Origin: Chloroflexota bacterium
GTDB lineage: Bacteria; Chloroflexota; Anaerolineae; Anaerolineales; Anaerolineaceae
Direction of reading: 5' to 3'
Length of the DNA: 64,000 nt
Assembly (NCBI GenBank): GCA_021825925.1
Contig: JAKAFP010000009.1
Location: 54,446 to 118,445, forward strand
The notes below the pieces were generated by a model that had not been told where the DNA came from, did no database searches, and worked only from the letters and a program-made list of their open reading frames with translations. Shown one piece after another: positions 1 through 8,303 of this stretch (the stretch's first letter is position 1; each line of letters begins with the position of its first letter). Both the position numbers and the translations under genes were made by a program.

Positions 1-1
1 G

Positions 2-367
2 GGCGCAGGTCTTTTTAAGACCAAGGCGATCACGGATAATTCCACCAGCCGCGACAACACCCTGCATACCCTGTGCGGATCAATCGTAATATTAACCTTC
101 CCCATAGCTACGACGCTGGTGGCCAACGCCCTGCTGCGCAGTCCGTTTTGGACGCCATATACCCTGGCAGTGTTCAATTTCACCCTGTTGAACTGGTTGG
201 GCATGATCGCGTTTTTCGGTTCGATCATTTGGTCGCGCAAGAAGGATCCCAGCGCCGGGCGGGTGGGACCGAAGGTGCTGCTGGGCTGGCCGAACCGCAT
301 CATGGTGCTGATCTTTAATGTGTGGGTGATCGTGCTGGCGGTTTGCGTTATCCAGATGATGAAATAG
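2..367 (+). CDS. C-terminal part of a multi-pass membrane protein (DUF998-like), cut by window edge
   Basis: The frame is open from base 2 to the TAG at 365-367, so this is the last ~121 residues of a longer protein. Three hydrophobic segments are visible: one around the run VILTFPIATTLVANALL, one around FNFTLLNWLGMIAFFG, and one at the end (MVLIFNVWVIVLAVCVI), joined by short basic loops (SRKKDPSAG). The ending with GWPNR before the last helix resembles DUF998-type integral membrane proteins, but that is recollection of the family, not a search. Function unknown. A strong terminator follows 24 bp downstream, so it ends its transcription unit. Confidence 0.6.
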   Translation, partial: GAGLFKTKAITDNSTSRDNTLHTLCGSIVILTFPIATTLVANALLRSPFWTPYTLAVFNFTLLNWLGMIAFFGSIIWSRKKDPSAGRVGPKVLLGWPNRIMVLIFNVWVIVLAVCVIQMMK

Positions 368-390
368 ATTATTTGTTTCGCGTGTTTTGT

Positions 391-423
391 GCCCTCTCGA
401 GAATTCGGGAGGGCCTTTTATTT
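391..423 (+). terminator. Rho-independent terminator
   Basis: GCCCTC (391-396) pairs with GAGGGC (409-414), followed by CTTTTATTT. It lies 24 bp after the stop of the preceding membrane protein gene. Confidence 0.75.
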
Positions 424-430
424 ATCAAAT

Positions 431-460
431 AACCACGAAAAAACGAAAAACACGAAAGAA
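431..460. repeat. Copy of a dispersed 'accacgaaaaaacgaaa' motif
   Basis: The stretch beginning AACCACGAAAAAACGAAA recurs in intergenic space at 8159-8187 and, diverged, at 47231-47300. It is A-rich, low in complexity and non-coding. Role unknown. Confidence 0.5.
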
Positions 461-557
461 AATTATATCTATACTGTTACTAAAGGGGGATGTTGAATTA
501 AGAATATTGGAGAATACTTATTACAAAGATTATTAAGAATCACAGGTGAGGGAATTC

Positions 558-1169
558 ATGGAAATCATCAAACTCGACCCCAAGAACAAGAAGAAAGCCG
601 CCGCGGTGGTGGCATCCGCTTTTTTCAACTATCCGATGTTCACCTTCTATTTCCCCGACGAAAAGCGGCGGGAGAAAGAACTGCCCTGGTACATGGAACA
701 AACGCTCAACTGCGCACTTGCCTACGGCGAGGTCTATACCAACCCGGAGTGCTCGGGTGTGGTTTTCACTCTGCCGCCTGGTCACACCAAGCTTTCGCAG
801 TGGGAGTATATGCAGCACGGGTTCCTGTTTACCCCGCTGGTGTTGGGGTCGAAGGATTTCGATCGTTCGCAGGAGTGCGAGGCTTTTGTGTCAGAGACGC
901 ACGAACGCCTGATGCAGAATCGTCTACATTATTACCTGTGGGGATTGACGGTTGACCCGAAGGTGAAACAACAGGGCATAGGGTCCGCGCTGCTGCAGAA
1001 GGTGCTGGAGATCGCGGATGCCGCCATTATGCCCATGTATCTCGAAACGCACGACGAGAAGAACGTGGCTTATTACGAGAGCAAGGGCTTTAAGCTGATC
1101 AGCACGGAGAAGTTCCCGCATTTTGAATTGGACATCTGGTGTATGGTGAGAGAATTTGTATCGTTGTAA
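558..1169 (+). CDS. GNAT family N-acetyltransferase
   Basis: 203 residues. An acyl-CoA-dependent acetyltransferase of unknown substrate, expected in the cytoplasm. The acetyl-CoA binding motif A is clear in the C-terminal half: LWGLTVDPKVKQQGIGSALL (Q-x-x-G-I-G-x-A pattern), then YLETHDEKNVAYYESKGFK, the usual beta5/alpha4 region with Asn-x-x-x-x-Tyr. The N-terminal half (FFNYPMFTFYFPDEKRR) resembles GNAT proteins that act on small molecules. I start at ATG 558 because GGTGAGG at 545-551 is a well-placed ribosome site; an in-frame GTG at 546 lies inside that site. The gene stands alone before the A+T-rich island. Confidence 0.85.
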   Translation: MEIIKLDPKNKKKAAAVVASAFFNYPMFTFYFPDEKRREKELPWYMEQTLNCALAYGEVYTNPECSGVVFTLPPGHTKLSQWEYMQHGFLFTPLVLGSKDFDRSQECEAFVSETHERLMQNRLHYYLWGLTVDPKVKQQGIGSALLQKVLEIADAAIMPMYLETHDEKNVAYYESKGFKLISTEKFPHFELDIWCMVREFVSL

Positions 1170-1510
1170 AACGATCAACAATGAAACTCTTTGAGTTTTT
1201 TATGAAAAACATTTTTTCACAATAATCCGGCACTAATCGTCGCACTGTGCCAGAGAAAATTTTATGGCAAGCACCCGCATGGAATTGAAGAATGCTTTGA
1301 GAAATTTACTTGGTTTTAGGGATGACCAAAAACCTCCTTTTGTATTCGAAAATTGACCAATAACATATTTATACCTAACTTATAACTTATTATTTTGTTA
1401 GGTAAAAAACTAAACTTTTCAAAATTTTTTTATTGATTACGCCATAAAGAATACTATTACTTATATAATAAAAGCGTATTTATTCAAAATGAATTAAGGG
1501 GTTATATGGT
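1170..1510. other. A+T-rich intergenic region before the TIR gene
   Basis: No coding frame I can support. Base composition becomes clearly A+T-rich from about 1320. It contains the inverted repeat at 1372-1404 and a TATAAT at 1464-1469 that could be the -10 box of the next gene; I see no matching -35 box at normal spacing. GGGG at 1499-1502 precedes the next start by 8 bases. Confidence 0.5.
1372..1404. repeat. Inverted repeat TACCTAAC/GTTAGGTA
   Basis: TACCTAAC (1372-1379) and GTTAGGTA (1397-1404), 8-bp perfect arms with a 17-base loop, on the left of the A+T-rich gene. GTTAGGTA recurs on the right side at 4450-4457. It could be a transcriptional terminator, an operator or the scar of an insertion. 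Confidence 0.45.
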
Positions 1511-4348
1511 ATGACTGATATCGATACAATCACCAGTATAGAAAAATTCACTGGGGAAAGAATATCTATTTTTTCTGAAAAATCGTTCTCAGATGAAAAT
1601 GGTTATTCTATAAACAATAAAAGACGAGTTACACGAATTTCAATAAATCCGAATAATAGTAAAAGAACGAACACATCTTTTGTAACATACTTACAAAGAC
1701 TGACTGAGTTAAGAGAACTAAGATTATCAAATTGTCCTTTAGAAGATATTTCCTTTTTAAAAAAACTTAGAAAATTGCAAAAATTTGAATTAATCAATTC
1801 CAATGTACAGGATATTTCCCCATTGATAGATTTACCTAATCTAGTGGAGTTATCATTAATTCATAATGATATTACTGATATTATTCCAATAATTAATCTA
1901 TTAAAACTAAGAAAATTAAACTTAGCCTCAAACAAAATAAGTGATATTACCCCAATTGGTGCCTTGATAAGTTTAGAGGAATTAGATCTTAGTTCTAACA
2001 AAATTATTGATGTATCTGTGTTAAGAAAATTAAGAAAGCTAAGAATTCTAAATCTTAATTCTAATAAAATTGAGTCCATGTCTAGTCTTGCAGACTTAAA
2101 ATATATAGAAGAACTTCAAATAGAGAGTAATAAGATTATTGATATTTTACCAATTCGAAATATGAAATTATTGCGCTTATTAAATTTGAAAAAAAATCCT
2201 ATTAATGAGTTACAACCATGGATTGCAGAGTTAAATTTAGAAATACACGTAAATAGCACCGTGGAAAGAGGTTATATATCTTTTGAAAATAACCCCATAA
2301 AAATACCACCTATTGAAATAGTTTATAAAGGAAGAAAGGCAATTAGTAATTTCTACAAACAATTGTTAGAACAGAAAGAGGATTATTTGTTCGAGGCAAA
2401 ATTATTAATTGTGGGAGAACCAGGGGCGGGTAAGACAACAATGGCCAGGAAAATTGAGAACCCAGAATGTTCCTTACCACTCGAAAAAGAAACGACAAAA
2501 GGAATTGAAGTACTTCAGTATTATTTTCCCATGGAAAAAGATAATATTTCGACTTCAATAAAAATTGATGAACGAACTTTTCGACTAAATATTTGGGATT
2601 TTGGAGGGCAGGAAATTTACAAGGCTACTCACCGTTTCTTTCTTTCCAAACGTTCAGTCTATGCGTTAGTAGCTGACAGTCGTAATGAAGATACTGATTT
2701 TAATTACTGGCTTAATATTGTTGAAATGTTTGGTGGTGAAAGCCCCTTATTAATAGTACTGAATGAAAAACACCAACGGAAAAGGAACATTGACACAACT
2801 TCGATGAGCCGAAGATTCACAAATATATCAGAGGTGATTGATGTTGATTTTGCTGAAAGTGATAAGAATCGAATTAATCGACTTAGAAGGGCAGTAAGAT
2901 ATTTCTCATTGAGATTACCACATGTGGGAAATCCTGTTCCATCAAGATGGACTGACATTCGAGAAGCAATCGAGAATAATCCAAATAATACAATTACAAT
3001 ACAAGAGTATTTATCAATATGTGCAATAAATGGAATATCCCTTTCGCAAGATGCAATGGTTTTGAGTCAATATTTTCATGATATAGGTGTTTTTCTCCAT
3101 TTTCAAGAAGATAGTTTATTATCTAAAACAATTTTCTTGAAACCTAACTGGGCAACAAATGCAGTGTATAAACTTCTTGATCATGAATTATTGAATATGA
3201 ATAATGGTAGATTTAGTAGGGAAGACACAAGAGCGATATGGAATGAGGTTCAATATGAATTTCTAAGAGATGAATTGCTTAGATTAATGCAAAAATTCTT
3301 TTTAACTTACGAAATAAATAATTCGGGAGAATATATAGTTCCTGAAAGATTGCCAATTGCACAACCGCATTACTCTTGGGTTTCATCTAATAATTTGTTC
3401 TTGCGCTACCAATATGATGATTTTATGCCCAAAGGAATATTAGCACAATTGATTGTGAAAATGAATCAATATATTCATAATCACAACCTTGTTTGGCGTA
3501 AAGGTGTAATCTTTGAGCGAGAAAATGGGATTGCAGAAGTTATCGAATACTACGATTCAAGGACCATTAAAATCCGAATTTCTGGAATTAATAAACGGGA
3601 TTTTATGACAATAATTATGGATCAACTTGACCAAATCAATAGACAATATGAAAAATTAAAAGTTGAAAAACTAATCCCTTGTAATTGTAAATCTTGTAAA
3701 ACTGATAACGAACCCTATTTTTATCGGTATACTGACTTGAAGAGACGCCTAGAAAATTCGAGATTTAAAATAGAATGCAATAAAAGTTTTGAAATGGTTA
3801 ATGTTCAAAGCATGCTCGATGAAATTTACTTTCCAATTGAAAATAGTTTCAATGATGAGAGTTCAACAATTGATAAAGAATTAAAAGATGGGGGGGAGAG
3901 AAATACAATTTTCATCTGTTACTCTCATAAAGATAAAAGTTGGTTAGAAAAAGTAAAATTAAATATAAGCGTTTTAGAGAATTTAGGTTATTCTGTAAAT
4001 ATTTGGGATGATACAAGAATACATCCTGGAATGAAATGGAAATCCGAGTTACAACACTCTTTATCGATTGCAAAGGTTGCGATATTGTTAGTGAGTACAG
4101 ATTTCATGGTCTCTGAGTTTATTAGTAATTATGAGCTTCCTCAATTATTAAAAAACGCAGAGAATGCTGGCGCAATAATCTTACCAATCATAATAAAACC
4201 TTGTCTTTTTTCTAAAAATGAAGCATTAAATAAGTTTCAGACTGTAAATGATCCAAAATTACCACTCTCTAAAATGTCAGAATGCGATCAAGATGATATT
4301 TTAGTATCCTTAGCAGAACGAATTGCAGAGATTATTAAAACACGATAG
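1511..4348 (+). CDS. LRR-Roc-COR GTPase with C-terminal TIR domain (bacterial Roco-TIR)
   Basis: 945 residues. Residues ~55-235 are about eight leucine-rich repeats of ~22 residues (pattern LxxLxLSxNxIxDIxPI). A Roc GTPase follows: P-loop GEPGAGKTT at 302-310 and the G3 motif DFGGQ at 363-367. Residues ~450-780 match the place of a COR region and include a Cys cluster (CNCKSCKTDN). The end (~798-925) is a TIR domain: NTIFICYSHKD, then the box ending in SEFISNYELP, whose Glu875 sits where TIR NADases carry the catalytic Glu. Known for the families: Roc-COR acts as a nucleotide-regulated dimer switch and bacterial TIRs cleave NAD+ in several defence systems. Inference: a sensor LRR, a GTPase switch and an NAD+-depleting effector in one chain. 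The gene is far more A+T-rich than its neighbours, pointing to transfer. It has no recognisable partner gene. Start is ATG 1511 with GGGG upstream. Confidence 0.88.
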   Translation: MTDIDTITSIEKFTGERISIFSEKSFSDENGYSINNKRRVTRISINPNNSKRTNTSFVTYLQRLTELRELRLSNCPLEDISFLKKLRKLQKFELINSNVQDISPLIDLPNLVELSLIHNDITDIIPIINLLKLRKLNLASNKISDITPIGALISLEELDLSSNKIIDVSVLRKLRKLRILNLNSNKIESMSSLADLKYIEELQIESNKIIDILPIRNMKLLRLLNLKKNPINELQPWIAELNLEIHVNSTVERGYISFENNPIKIPPIEIVYKGRKAISNFYKQLLEQKEDYLFEAKLLIVGEPGAGKTTMARKIENPECSLPLEKETTKGIEVLQYYFPMEKDNISTSIKIDERTFRLNIWDFGGQEIYKATHRFFLSKRSVYALVADSRNEDTDFNYWLNIVEMFGGESPLLIVLNEKHQRKRNIDTTSMSRRFTNISEVIDVDFAESDKNRINRLRRAVRYFSLRLPHVGNPVPSRWTDIREAIENNPNNTITIQEYLSICAINGISLSQDAMVLSQYFHDIGVFLHFQEDSLLSKTIFLKPNWATNAVYKLLDHELLNMNNGRFSREDTRAIWNEVQYEFLRDELLRLMQKFFLTYEINNSGEYIVPERLPIAQPHYSWVSSNNLFLRYQYDDFMPKGILAQLIVKMNQYIHNHNLVWRKGVIFERENGIAEVIEYYDSRTIKIRISGINKRDFMTIIMDQLDQINRQYEKLKVEKLIPCNCKSCKTDNEPYFYRYTDLKRRLENSRFKIECNKSFEMVNVQSMLDEIYFPIENSFNDESSTIDKELKDGGERNTIFICYSHKDKSWLEKVKLNISVLENLGYSVNIWDDTRIHPGMKWKSELQHSLSIAKVAILLVSTDFMVSEFISNYELPQLLKNAENAGAIILPIIIKPCLFSKNEALNKFQTVNDPKLPLSKMSECDQDDILVSLAERIAEIIKTR

Positions 4349-4440
4349 AACCACTAACAAGTAATTCATAGCACTAAGAATTTAATCGTCGGTATTCGTA
4401 CTTTGTAATAAATTACTAAGTACATGTATAACATAAAAAC

Positions 4441-4458
4441 ATACCTTACGTTAGGTAT
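4441..4458. repeat. Near-palindrome ATACCT...AGGTAT at right edge of the island
   Basis: ATACCT (4441-4446) and AGGTAT (4453-4458) flank TACGTT. GTTAGGTA within it (4450-4457) matches the right arm of the repeat at 1397-1404, so the A+T-rich gene is bracketed by the same octamer. Functional meaning unproved. Confidence 0.4.
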
Positions 4459-4519
4459 TTTATGATGTAAAATAGAATTGGAGAGTCAGCAAAAGGCTTC
4501 CACTCTCCAAGAGGATACT

Positions 4520-5191
4520 ATGAATGAATTCAAAGTGCTTGAGATCAAAGAAAGTGTCTTTGAAGACAACAACCGGCAGGCGGATGTTCTCAGGGGAGAA
4601 CTGAAAAAGAACAAGACCTTTTTATTGAATTTAATGTCCTCGCCCGGGGCGGGCAAGACCACCACCCTGGTGCGGACGATAGAGGCGTTGAAAGATGAAC
4701 TGGCCATCGGTGTGGTCGAAGCGGATATAGATTCCGCGGTGGATGCCGACACGATTGTGCAAACGGGCGCCAAGGTGATCCAGGTGCACACGGGCGGGAT
4801 GTGCCACATGGACGCCTACATGACGGAGCAAGGTCTGCACGAAATGGGCATAGGCGGCCTGGACCTGGTCATTCTTGAAAATATCGGCAATCTGCTCTGC
4901 CCGGCTGATTTTGACACCGGTGCGGCGCGCAACGCCATGATCCTGAGTGTGCCGGAGGGCGACGACAAGCCGCTCAAGTATCCGCATATGTTCTCGATCG
5001 TAGACGTATTGCTGGTCAACAAAATGGACGCCATGTCTTTCTTCAATTTTGATCTGCAGGTCATGACCGAACGGGTCAAGAAGCTGAACCCAAAGGTCAG
5101 GATCATCCCCATATCTGCCAAAACCGGCGAAGGCGTCGCCGCATGGGCAGACTGGCTTTGTACTGAAATCAAACAGTGGAACACTGATTAA
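4520..5191 (+). CDS. hypB: Nickel-insertion GTPase HypB
   Basis: 223 residues, a SIMIBI-class GTPase that helps deliver nickel to hydrogenase and sometimes other nickel enzymes. P-loop SSPGAGKTT (~40-48), EADID switch region, metal-site motif TGGMCHMDA (Cys and His that bind Ni/Zn between subunits), ENIGNLLCPADFD, and the guanine-specificity motif NKMD. The amino end lacks both the His-rich storage stretch and the CxxC metal site seen in some HypB. ATG 4520 is chosen because AGAGGA sits 5 bases upstream; an in-frame TTG at 4478 has no such site. It heads a short operon with the Fe-S flavoprotein (27-bp gap) and the HypA-like gene. No hydrogenase subunit or hypCDEF gene lies in the window, so the client enzyme is not visible. 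Confidence 0.93.
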   Translation: MNEFKVLEIKESVFEDNNRQADVLRGELKKNKTFLLNLMSSPGAGKTTTLVRTIEALKDELAIGVVEADIDSAVDADTIVQTGAKVIQVHTGGMCHMDAYMTEQGLHEMGIGGLDLVILENIGNLLCPADFDTGAARNAMILSVPEGDDKPLKYPHMFSIVDVLLVNKMDAMSFFNFDLQVMTERVKKLNPKVRIIPISAKTGEGVAAWADWLCTEIKQWNTD

Positions 5192-5218
5192 TCATTCCAA
5201 GATGGAGAGGTAATTCTG

Positions 5219-7897
5219 ATGGCTGTCAAACTAAAAGTGTTGGAGTTCGCCAATAAAGTCAGTCGCAAGAAAATGGGTTCCAAGGCCGGAATCAAAGCCA
5301 CCGATCCCGAATACATGATCCTCGAACCCGTGGTCACTGAAGAAATGGCCGAAGTGGCCATGTGCCTCGGCATGCGCATTCCGCGCAGCGCGGAAGAGAT
5401 CGCGGCCATGTGCGGCAAGCCATTGGATAGAACCAAGGAACTGCTGTGGGATCTCTCCATTGCCGGTGTTTGCTTCGTCAACACCATTGACGGAGTGGAT
5501 AAATTCTGGCACGACACCTGGGTGCCGGGCATCATGGAAATGATGAACAATAATCTGGAGAACGTTAGAAAGTATCCCCAGATCGCTGAAGCCTTCGAAG
5601 CCTATGGCCGGGTGCGCGGCAAGATGACCGCGGGCAACTTCCCCGTAGGGGTTGGTCTGATGCGCGTCATTCCCATTGAAACGGCGATTGACGGCAACAG
5701 CCGCAAGGCGTCTTATGAAGAAGTCTCCAAATATCTCAATGACAACTCCATCTTTTCGGTCTCCAACTGCTCCTGCCGTACGGCCAGAGAAGCCATGGGC
5801 GAGGGCTGCGGACATCTGAAAGAAGACATGTGCATCCAGATGGGGCACGCCGCGGAATATTACATCCGCACCGGGCGCGGACGCGAGATCACCCGAGAAG
5901 AAGCTTTCGAGATCATAAAGCGCGCCGAAGAGAACGGCCTGATGCACCAGATCCCCAATATTGATGGGGTGGGCAAGACCCACGCCATTTGCAACTGCTG
6001 TGGATGTTCCTGCCTTTCACTGCGCACGGCTGAAATGTTCATCAACACCGACATGGTGCGCTCCAATTATGTTTCACATGTGGATAAAGAAAAATGTGTG
6101 GCCTGCGGCGAATGTGTGGAGGCTTGCCCCACCAACGCGTTGAAATTGGGACAGAAGATCTGCGGTAAAACCCCCATCGTGGTTGCCGAGCGTTTAACCC
6201 CACGTGACAACGACTGGCCAGAAGAAATGTGGAATACCGAATACCGCTACAACCGTTCGGATGTGGTGGATACCGGCACCAGCCCCTGCAAGACCAACTG
6301 CCCAGCCCACATCGGCATCCAGGGCTACATCAAATTGGCTTCTCTGGGCAGGTACACGGATGCGCTGGAACTGATCAAACGTGAGAATCCCTTCCCGGCG
6401 GTATGTGGACGCATCTGCCCGCGTAATTGCGAGAACGACTGCACACGCCGCGATATTGACGATCCGATCGCCATTGACGAGATCAAGAAATTCATTGCCG
6501 AGCAAGACCTGAATTCTCAGCACCGCTATGTGCCGGCCAAACGGCATGCCTATGGCAAGAAGATCGCCGTGATCGGCGCCGGCCCGGCCGGACTCTCCTG
6601 TGCGTATTACCTGGCCATTGACGGTTATAAAGTGACCGTGTTTGAAAAACAGAAAGCCCCCGGCGGTATGCTCACACTGGGTATTCCCTCCTTCAGACTT
6701 GAGAAGACTGTGGTCAACGCCGAGATTGAGATCCTGAAGGATCTGGGCGTGGAATTCAAACTCGGATTTGAAGTGGGCAAAGACGCCAGCCTGGATGACC
6801 TGCGCAAACAGGGATACGAGGCCTTCTATATGGCCATCGGCGCCCAGGGTGGGCGTAAACTTGGTATTGAAGGCGAAGATGCTCAGGGCGTGATCTCCGG
6901 TGTGGATTTCGTGCGCAACATCAATTTAAACGAAAAAGTGGAACTCAAGGGCAAGGTGGTGGTGATCGGCGGCGGCAACGTGGCCATTGATGTGGCTCGA
7001 AGCGCCGTGCGCGTGGGCTCTGCCAGTGTGGATCTTTACTGCCTTGAGACCCGCGAACAGATGCCTGCTCTTGACGACGAGATCGAAGAGGCCGAAGCCG
7101 AAGCGATCAAGGTCAACAACTCCTGGGGACCGAAACGCATCCTCACCAGCAGCGGCAAGGTCACAGGTGTGGAATTCAAGAAGTGCGTTTCCGTGTTTGA
7201 CGAAAGCGGGCGCTTTGCACCAAGTTACGACGAAAATCAAACCATTACTGTGGAAGCTGATCACGTGCTGGTCTCCATCGGACAATCCATCGAGTGGGGT
7301 GCCCTGCTGGATGGCTCCAAGGCGGAGTTGAACCGCAACCAGACCATCAAGGCCGATCCGCTAACCTGGCAGACCGCCCAGCCGGATGTTTTCGCCGGCG
7401 GTGATGTGGTCACCGGACCGAAGTTCGCCATTGACGCCATTGCGGCAGGTAAACAAGCTGCCATCTCGATCCACCGCTTTGTGCAGCCCGGTCAGAGCCT
7501 GACCATCGGCCGCAGCAAACGTCAGTATAAATCGCTTGACCGCGCTGATCTTGTGCTTAGCGGGTACGACCGCCTTCCGCGCCAGAAAGCCGGCCATCTG
7601 GATGTTGCCAAGGCGAAGATCGCCTTCAACGACTTGCGGGCAACCTTCACCGAAGAGCAGATGAAGAAGGAAACCCAGCGATGCCTGAGCTGCGGCGCCA
7701 CCGTGGTGGATACCGCGCTGTGCGTGGGCTGCGGCATGTGCACCACCAAGTGTAAATTTGATGCGGTATCGCTCGTCCGTGAATATAACGGCACGGGGGC
7801 GGCTTATGAAGATCTGAAACCGATCGTGATCAAGCAAATGCTCAAACGCAAGATCAAGATCGCCGGCAAGAAAATCAGCCGCGTCTTCACCAGGTAA
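5219..7897 (+). CDS. Multi-domain Fe-S/FAD pyridine-nucleotide oxidoreductase (GltD-like)
   Basis: 892 residues, cytoplasmic. Residues ~35-90 look like a winged helix. Residues ~180-275 are Cys-rich (NCSCR at 183-187, CNCCGCSC at 258-265). A ferredoxin cluster, CVACGECVEACP, begins at Cys293. Next comes the GltD/DPYD-type alpha-helical Fe-S domain (PCKTNCPAH; CGRICPRNCENDC), then two dinucleotide folds: FAD GAGPAG at 453-458 and NAD(P) GGGNVA from 584. The end has another Cys-rich ferredoxin-like part (CLSCG from 822; CVGCGMCTTKC). Known for the family: electrons pass between NAD(P)H, FAD and several 4Fe-4S clusters. Inference: an electron-entry or bifurcation-type module serving the nickel enzyme implied by hypB/hypA. 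The N-terminal half resembles anaerobe ferredoxin proteins of unknown partner. Ribosome site GGAGAGG precedes ATG 5219... the start codon is ATG at 5219. Confidence 0.85.
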   Translation: MAVKLKVLEFANKVSRKKMGSKAGIKATDPEYMILEPVVTEEMAEVAMCLGMRIPRSAEEIAAMCGKPLDRTKELLWDLSIAGVCFVNTIDGVDKFWHDTWVPGIMEMMNNNLENVRKYPQIAEAFEAYGRVRGKMTAGNFPVGVGLMRVIPIETAIDGNSRKASYEEVSKYLNDNSIFSVSNCSCRTAREAMGEGCGHLKEDMCIQMGHAAEYYIRTGRGREITREEAFEIIKRAEENGLMHQIPNIDGVGKTHAICNCCGCSCLSLRTAEMFINTDMVRSNYVSHVDKEKCVACGECVEACPTNALKLGQKICGKTPIVVAERLTPRDNDWPEEMWNTEYRYNRSDVVDTGTSPCKTNCPAHIGIQGYIKLASLGRYTDALELIKRENPFPAVCGRICPRNCENDCTRRDIDDPIAIDEIKKFIAEQDLNSQHRYVPAKRHAYGKKIAVIGAGPAGLSCAYYLAIDGYKVTVFEKQKAPGGMLTLGIPSFRLEKTVVNAEIEILKDLGVEFKLGFEVGKDASLDDLRKQGYEAFYMAIGAQGGRKLGIEGEDAQGVISGVDFVRNINLNEKVELKGKVVVIGGGNVAIDVARSAVRVGSASVDLYCLETREQMPALDDEIEEAEAEAIKVNNSWGPKRILTSSGKVTGVEFKKCVSVFDESGRFAPSYDENQTITVEADHVLVSIGQSIEWGALLDGSKAELNRNQTIKADPLTWQTAQPDVFAGGDVVTGPKFAIDAIAAGKQAAISIHRFVQPGQSLTIGRSKRQYKSLDRADLVLSGYDRLPRQKAGHLDVAKAKIAFNDLRATFTEEQMKKETQRCLSCGATVVDTALCVGCGMCTTKCKFDAVSLVREYNGTGAAYEDLKPIVIKQMLKRKIKIAGKKISRVFTR

Positions 7898-7908
7898 ACC
7901 GAGGTCTT

Positions 7909-8151
7909 ATGCACGAGTTAGGCATCATGTTCAACATCGTCCGCTCGGTGGAAAGTTTCGCCGCCAAGAACCAGGTCAGCAAGATTGACACTCTGGTGCT
8001 GACGGTCGGCGACGAGTCCCCGGTGGTGCCGCATTATCTTGAGGCTTGCTACCCCGCCGCGGTGGATGGAACCATGATGGAAGAGACCAAACTGAAGATC
8101 GAGATCGTGCCCGGAAAAGAGTTCATGATCAAAGAGATCGTGGCTTGTTAA
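7909..8151 (+). CDS. HypA-like protein lacking the zinc ribbon
   Basis: 80 residues. The amino end MHELGIMFNIV matches the HypA/HybF nickel metallochaperone signature, including the Met-His that binds nickel, and the middle (VLTVGDESPVVPHYLEACY...) follows the HypA fold. Normal HypA has ~110 residues with two CxxC pairs that bind structural zinc; here the chain stops at EIVAC with only one Cys near the end. No continuation of the zinc ribbon is readable in the other frames downstream, where a dispersed repeat begins 8 bp after the stop. It is either a natural short variant or a 3'-truncated gene. It sits 11 bp after the flavoprotein gene and shares its operon with hypB. Confidence 0.75.
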   Translation: MHELGIMFNIVRSVESFAAKNQVSKIDTLVLTVGDESPVVPHYLEACYPAAVDGTMMEETKLKIEIVPGKEFMIKEIVAC

Positions 8152-8158
8152 AGACTGT

Positions 8159-8187
8159 AACCACGAAAAAACGAAAGAAACGAAAGA
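8159..8187. repeat. Second copy of the 'accacgaaaaaacgaaa' motif
   Basis: Same opening as the copy at 431. It starts 8 bp after the truncated HypA-like gene, so insertion of this element may have removed the zinc-ribbon end. Confidence 0.5.
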
Positions 8188-8203
8188 TTATTCAAAAAAC
8201 CTT

Positions 8204-8236
8204 AGTCCCCCGCAGATTTAAAATCTGCGGGGGACT
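8204..8236. repeat. 16-bp perfect palindrome with 1-base loop
   Basis: AGTCCCCCGCAGATTT (8204-8219) and its exact reverse complement (8221-8236). The same core, CCCGCAGA.TT/AA.TCTGCGGG, recurs at 42668-42700. No U-tract follows, so it is more like a miniature dispersed palindrome than a plain terminator, although it would fold in RNA. Confidence 0.7.
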
Positions 8237-8303
8237 GGTCTTAAAAACATGGCATAATGAGAGTGAGATGAGTGAAAATTCAATAGTAATTGGAGATGAT
8301 TTG

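Noticed and set aside
5231..5983. Minus-strand frame of 250 codons within the Fe-S flavoprotein gene
   Set aside because: Antisense shadow of a G+C-rich coding region with conserved Cys motifs on the plus strand.
8046..8303. Upstream extension of the aldo/keto reductase frame to 8046
   Set aside because: The extra part overlaps the HypA-like gene in another frame, then runs through the dispersed repeat and palindrome, and is basic, low-complexity and not protein-like; ATG 8304 has a proper ribosome site.
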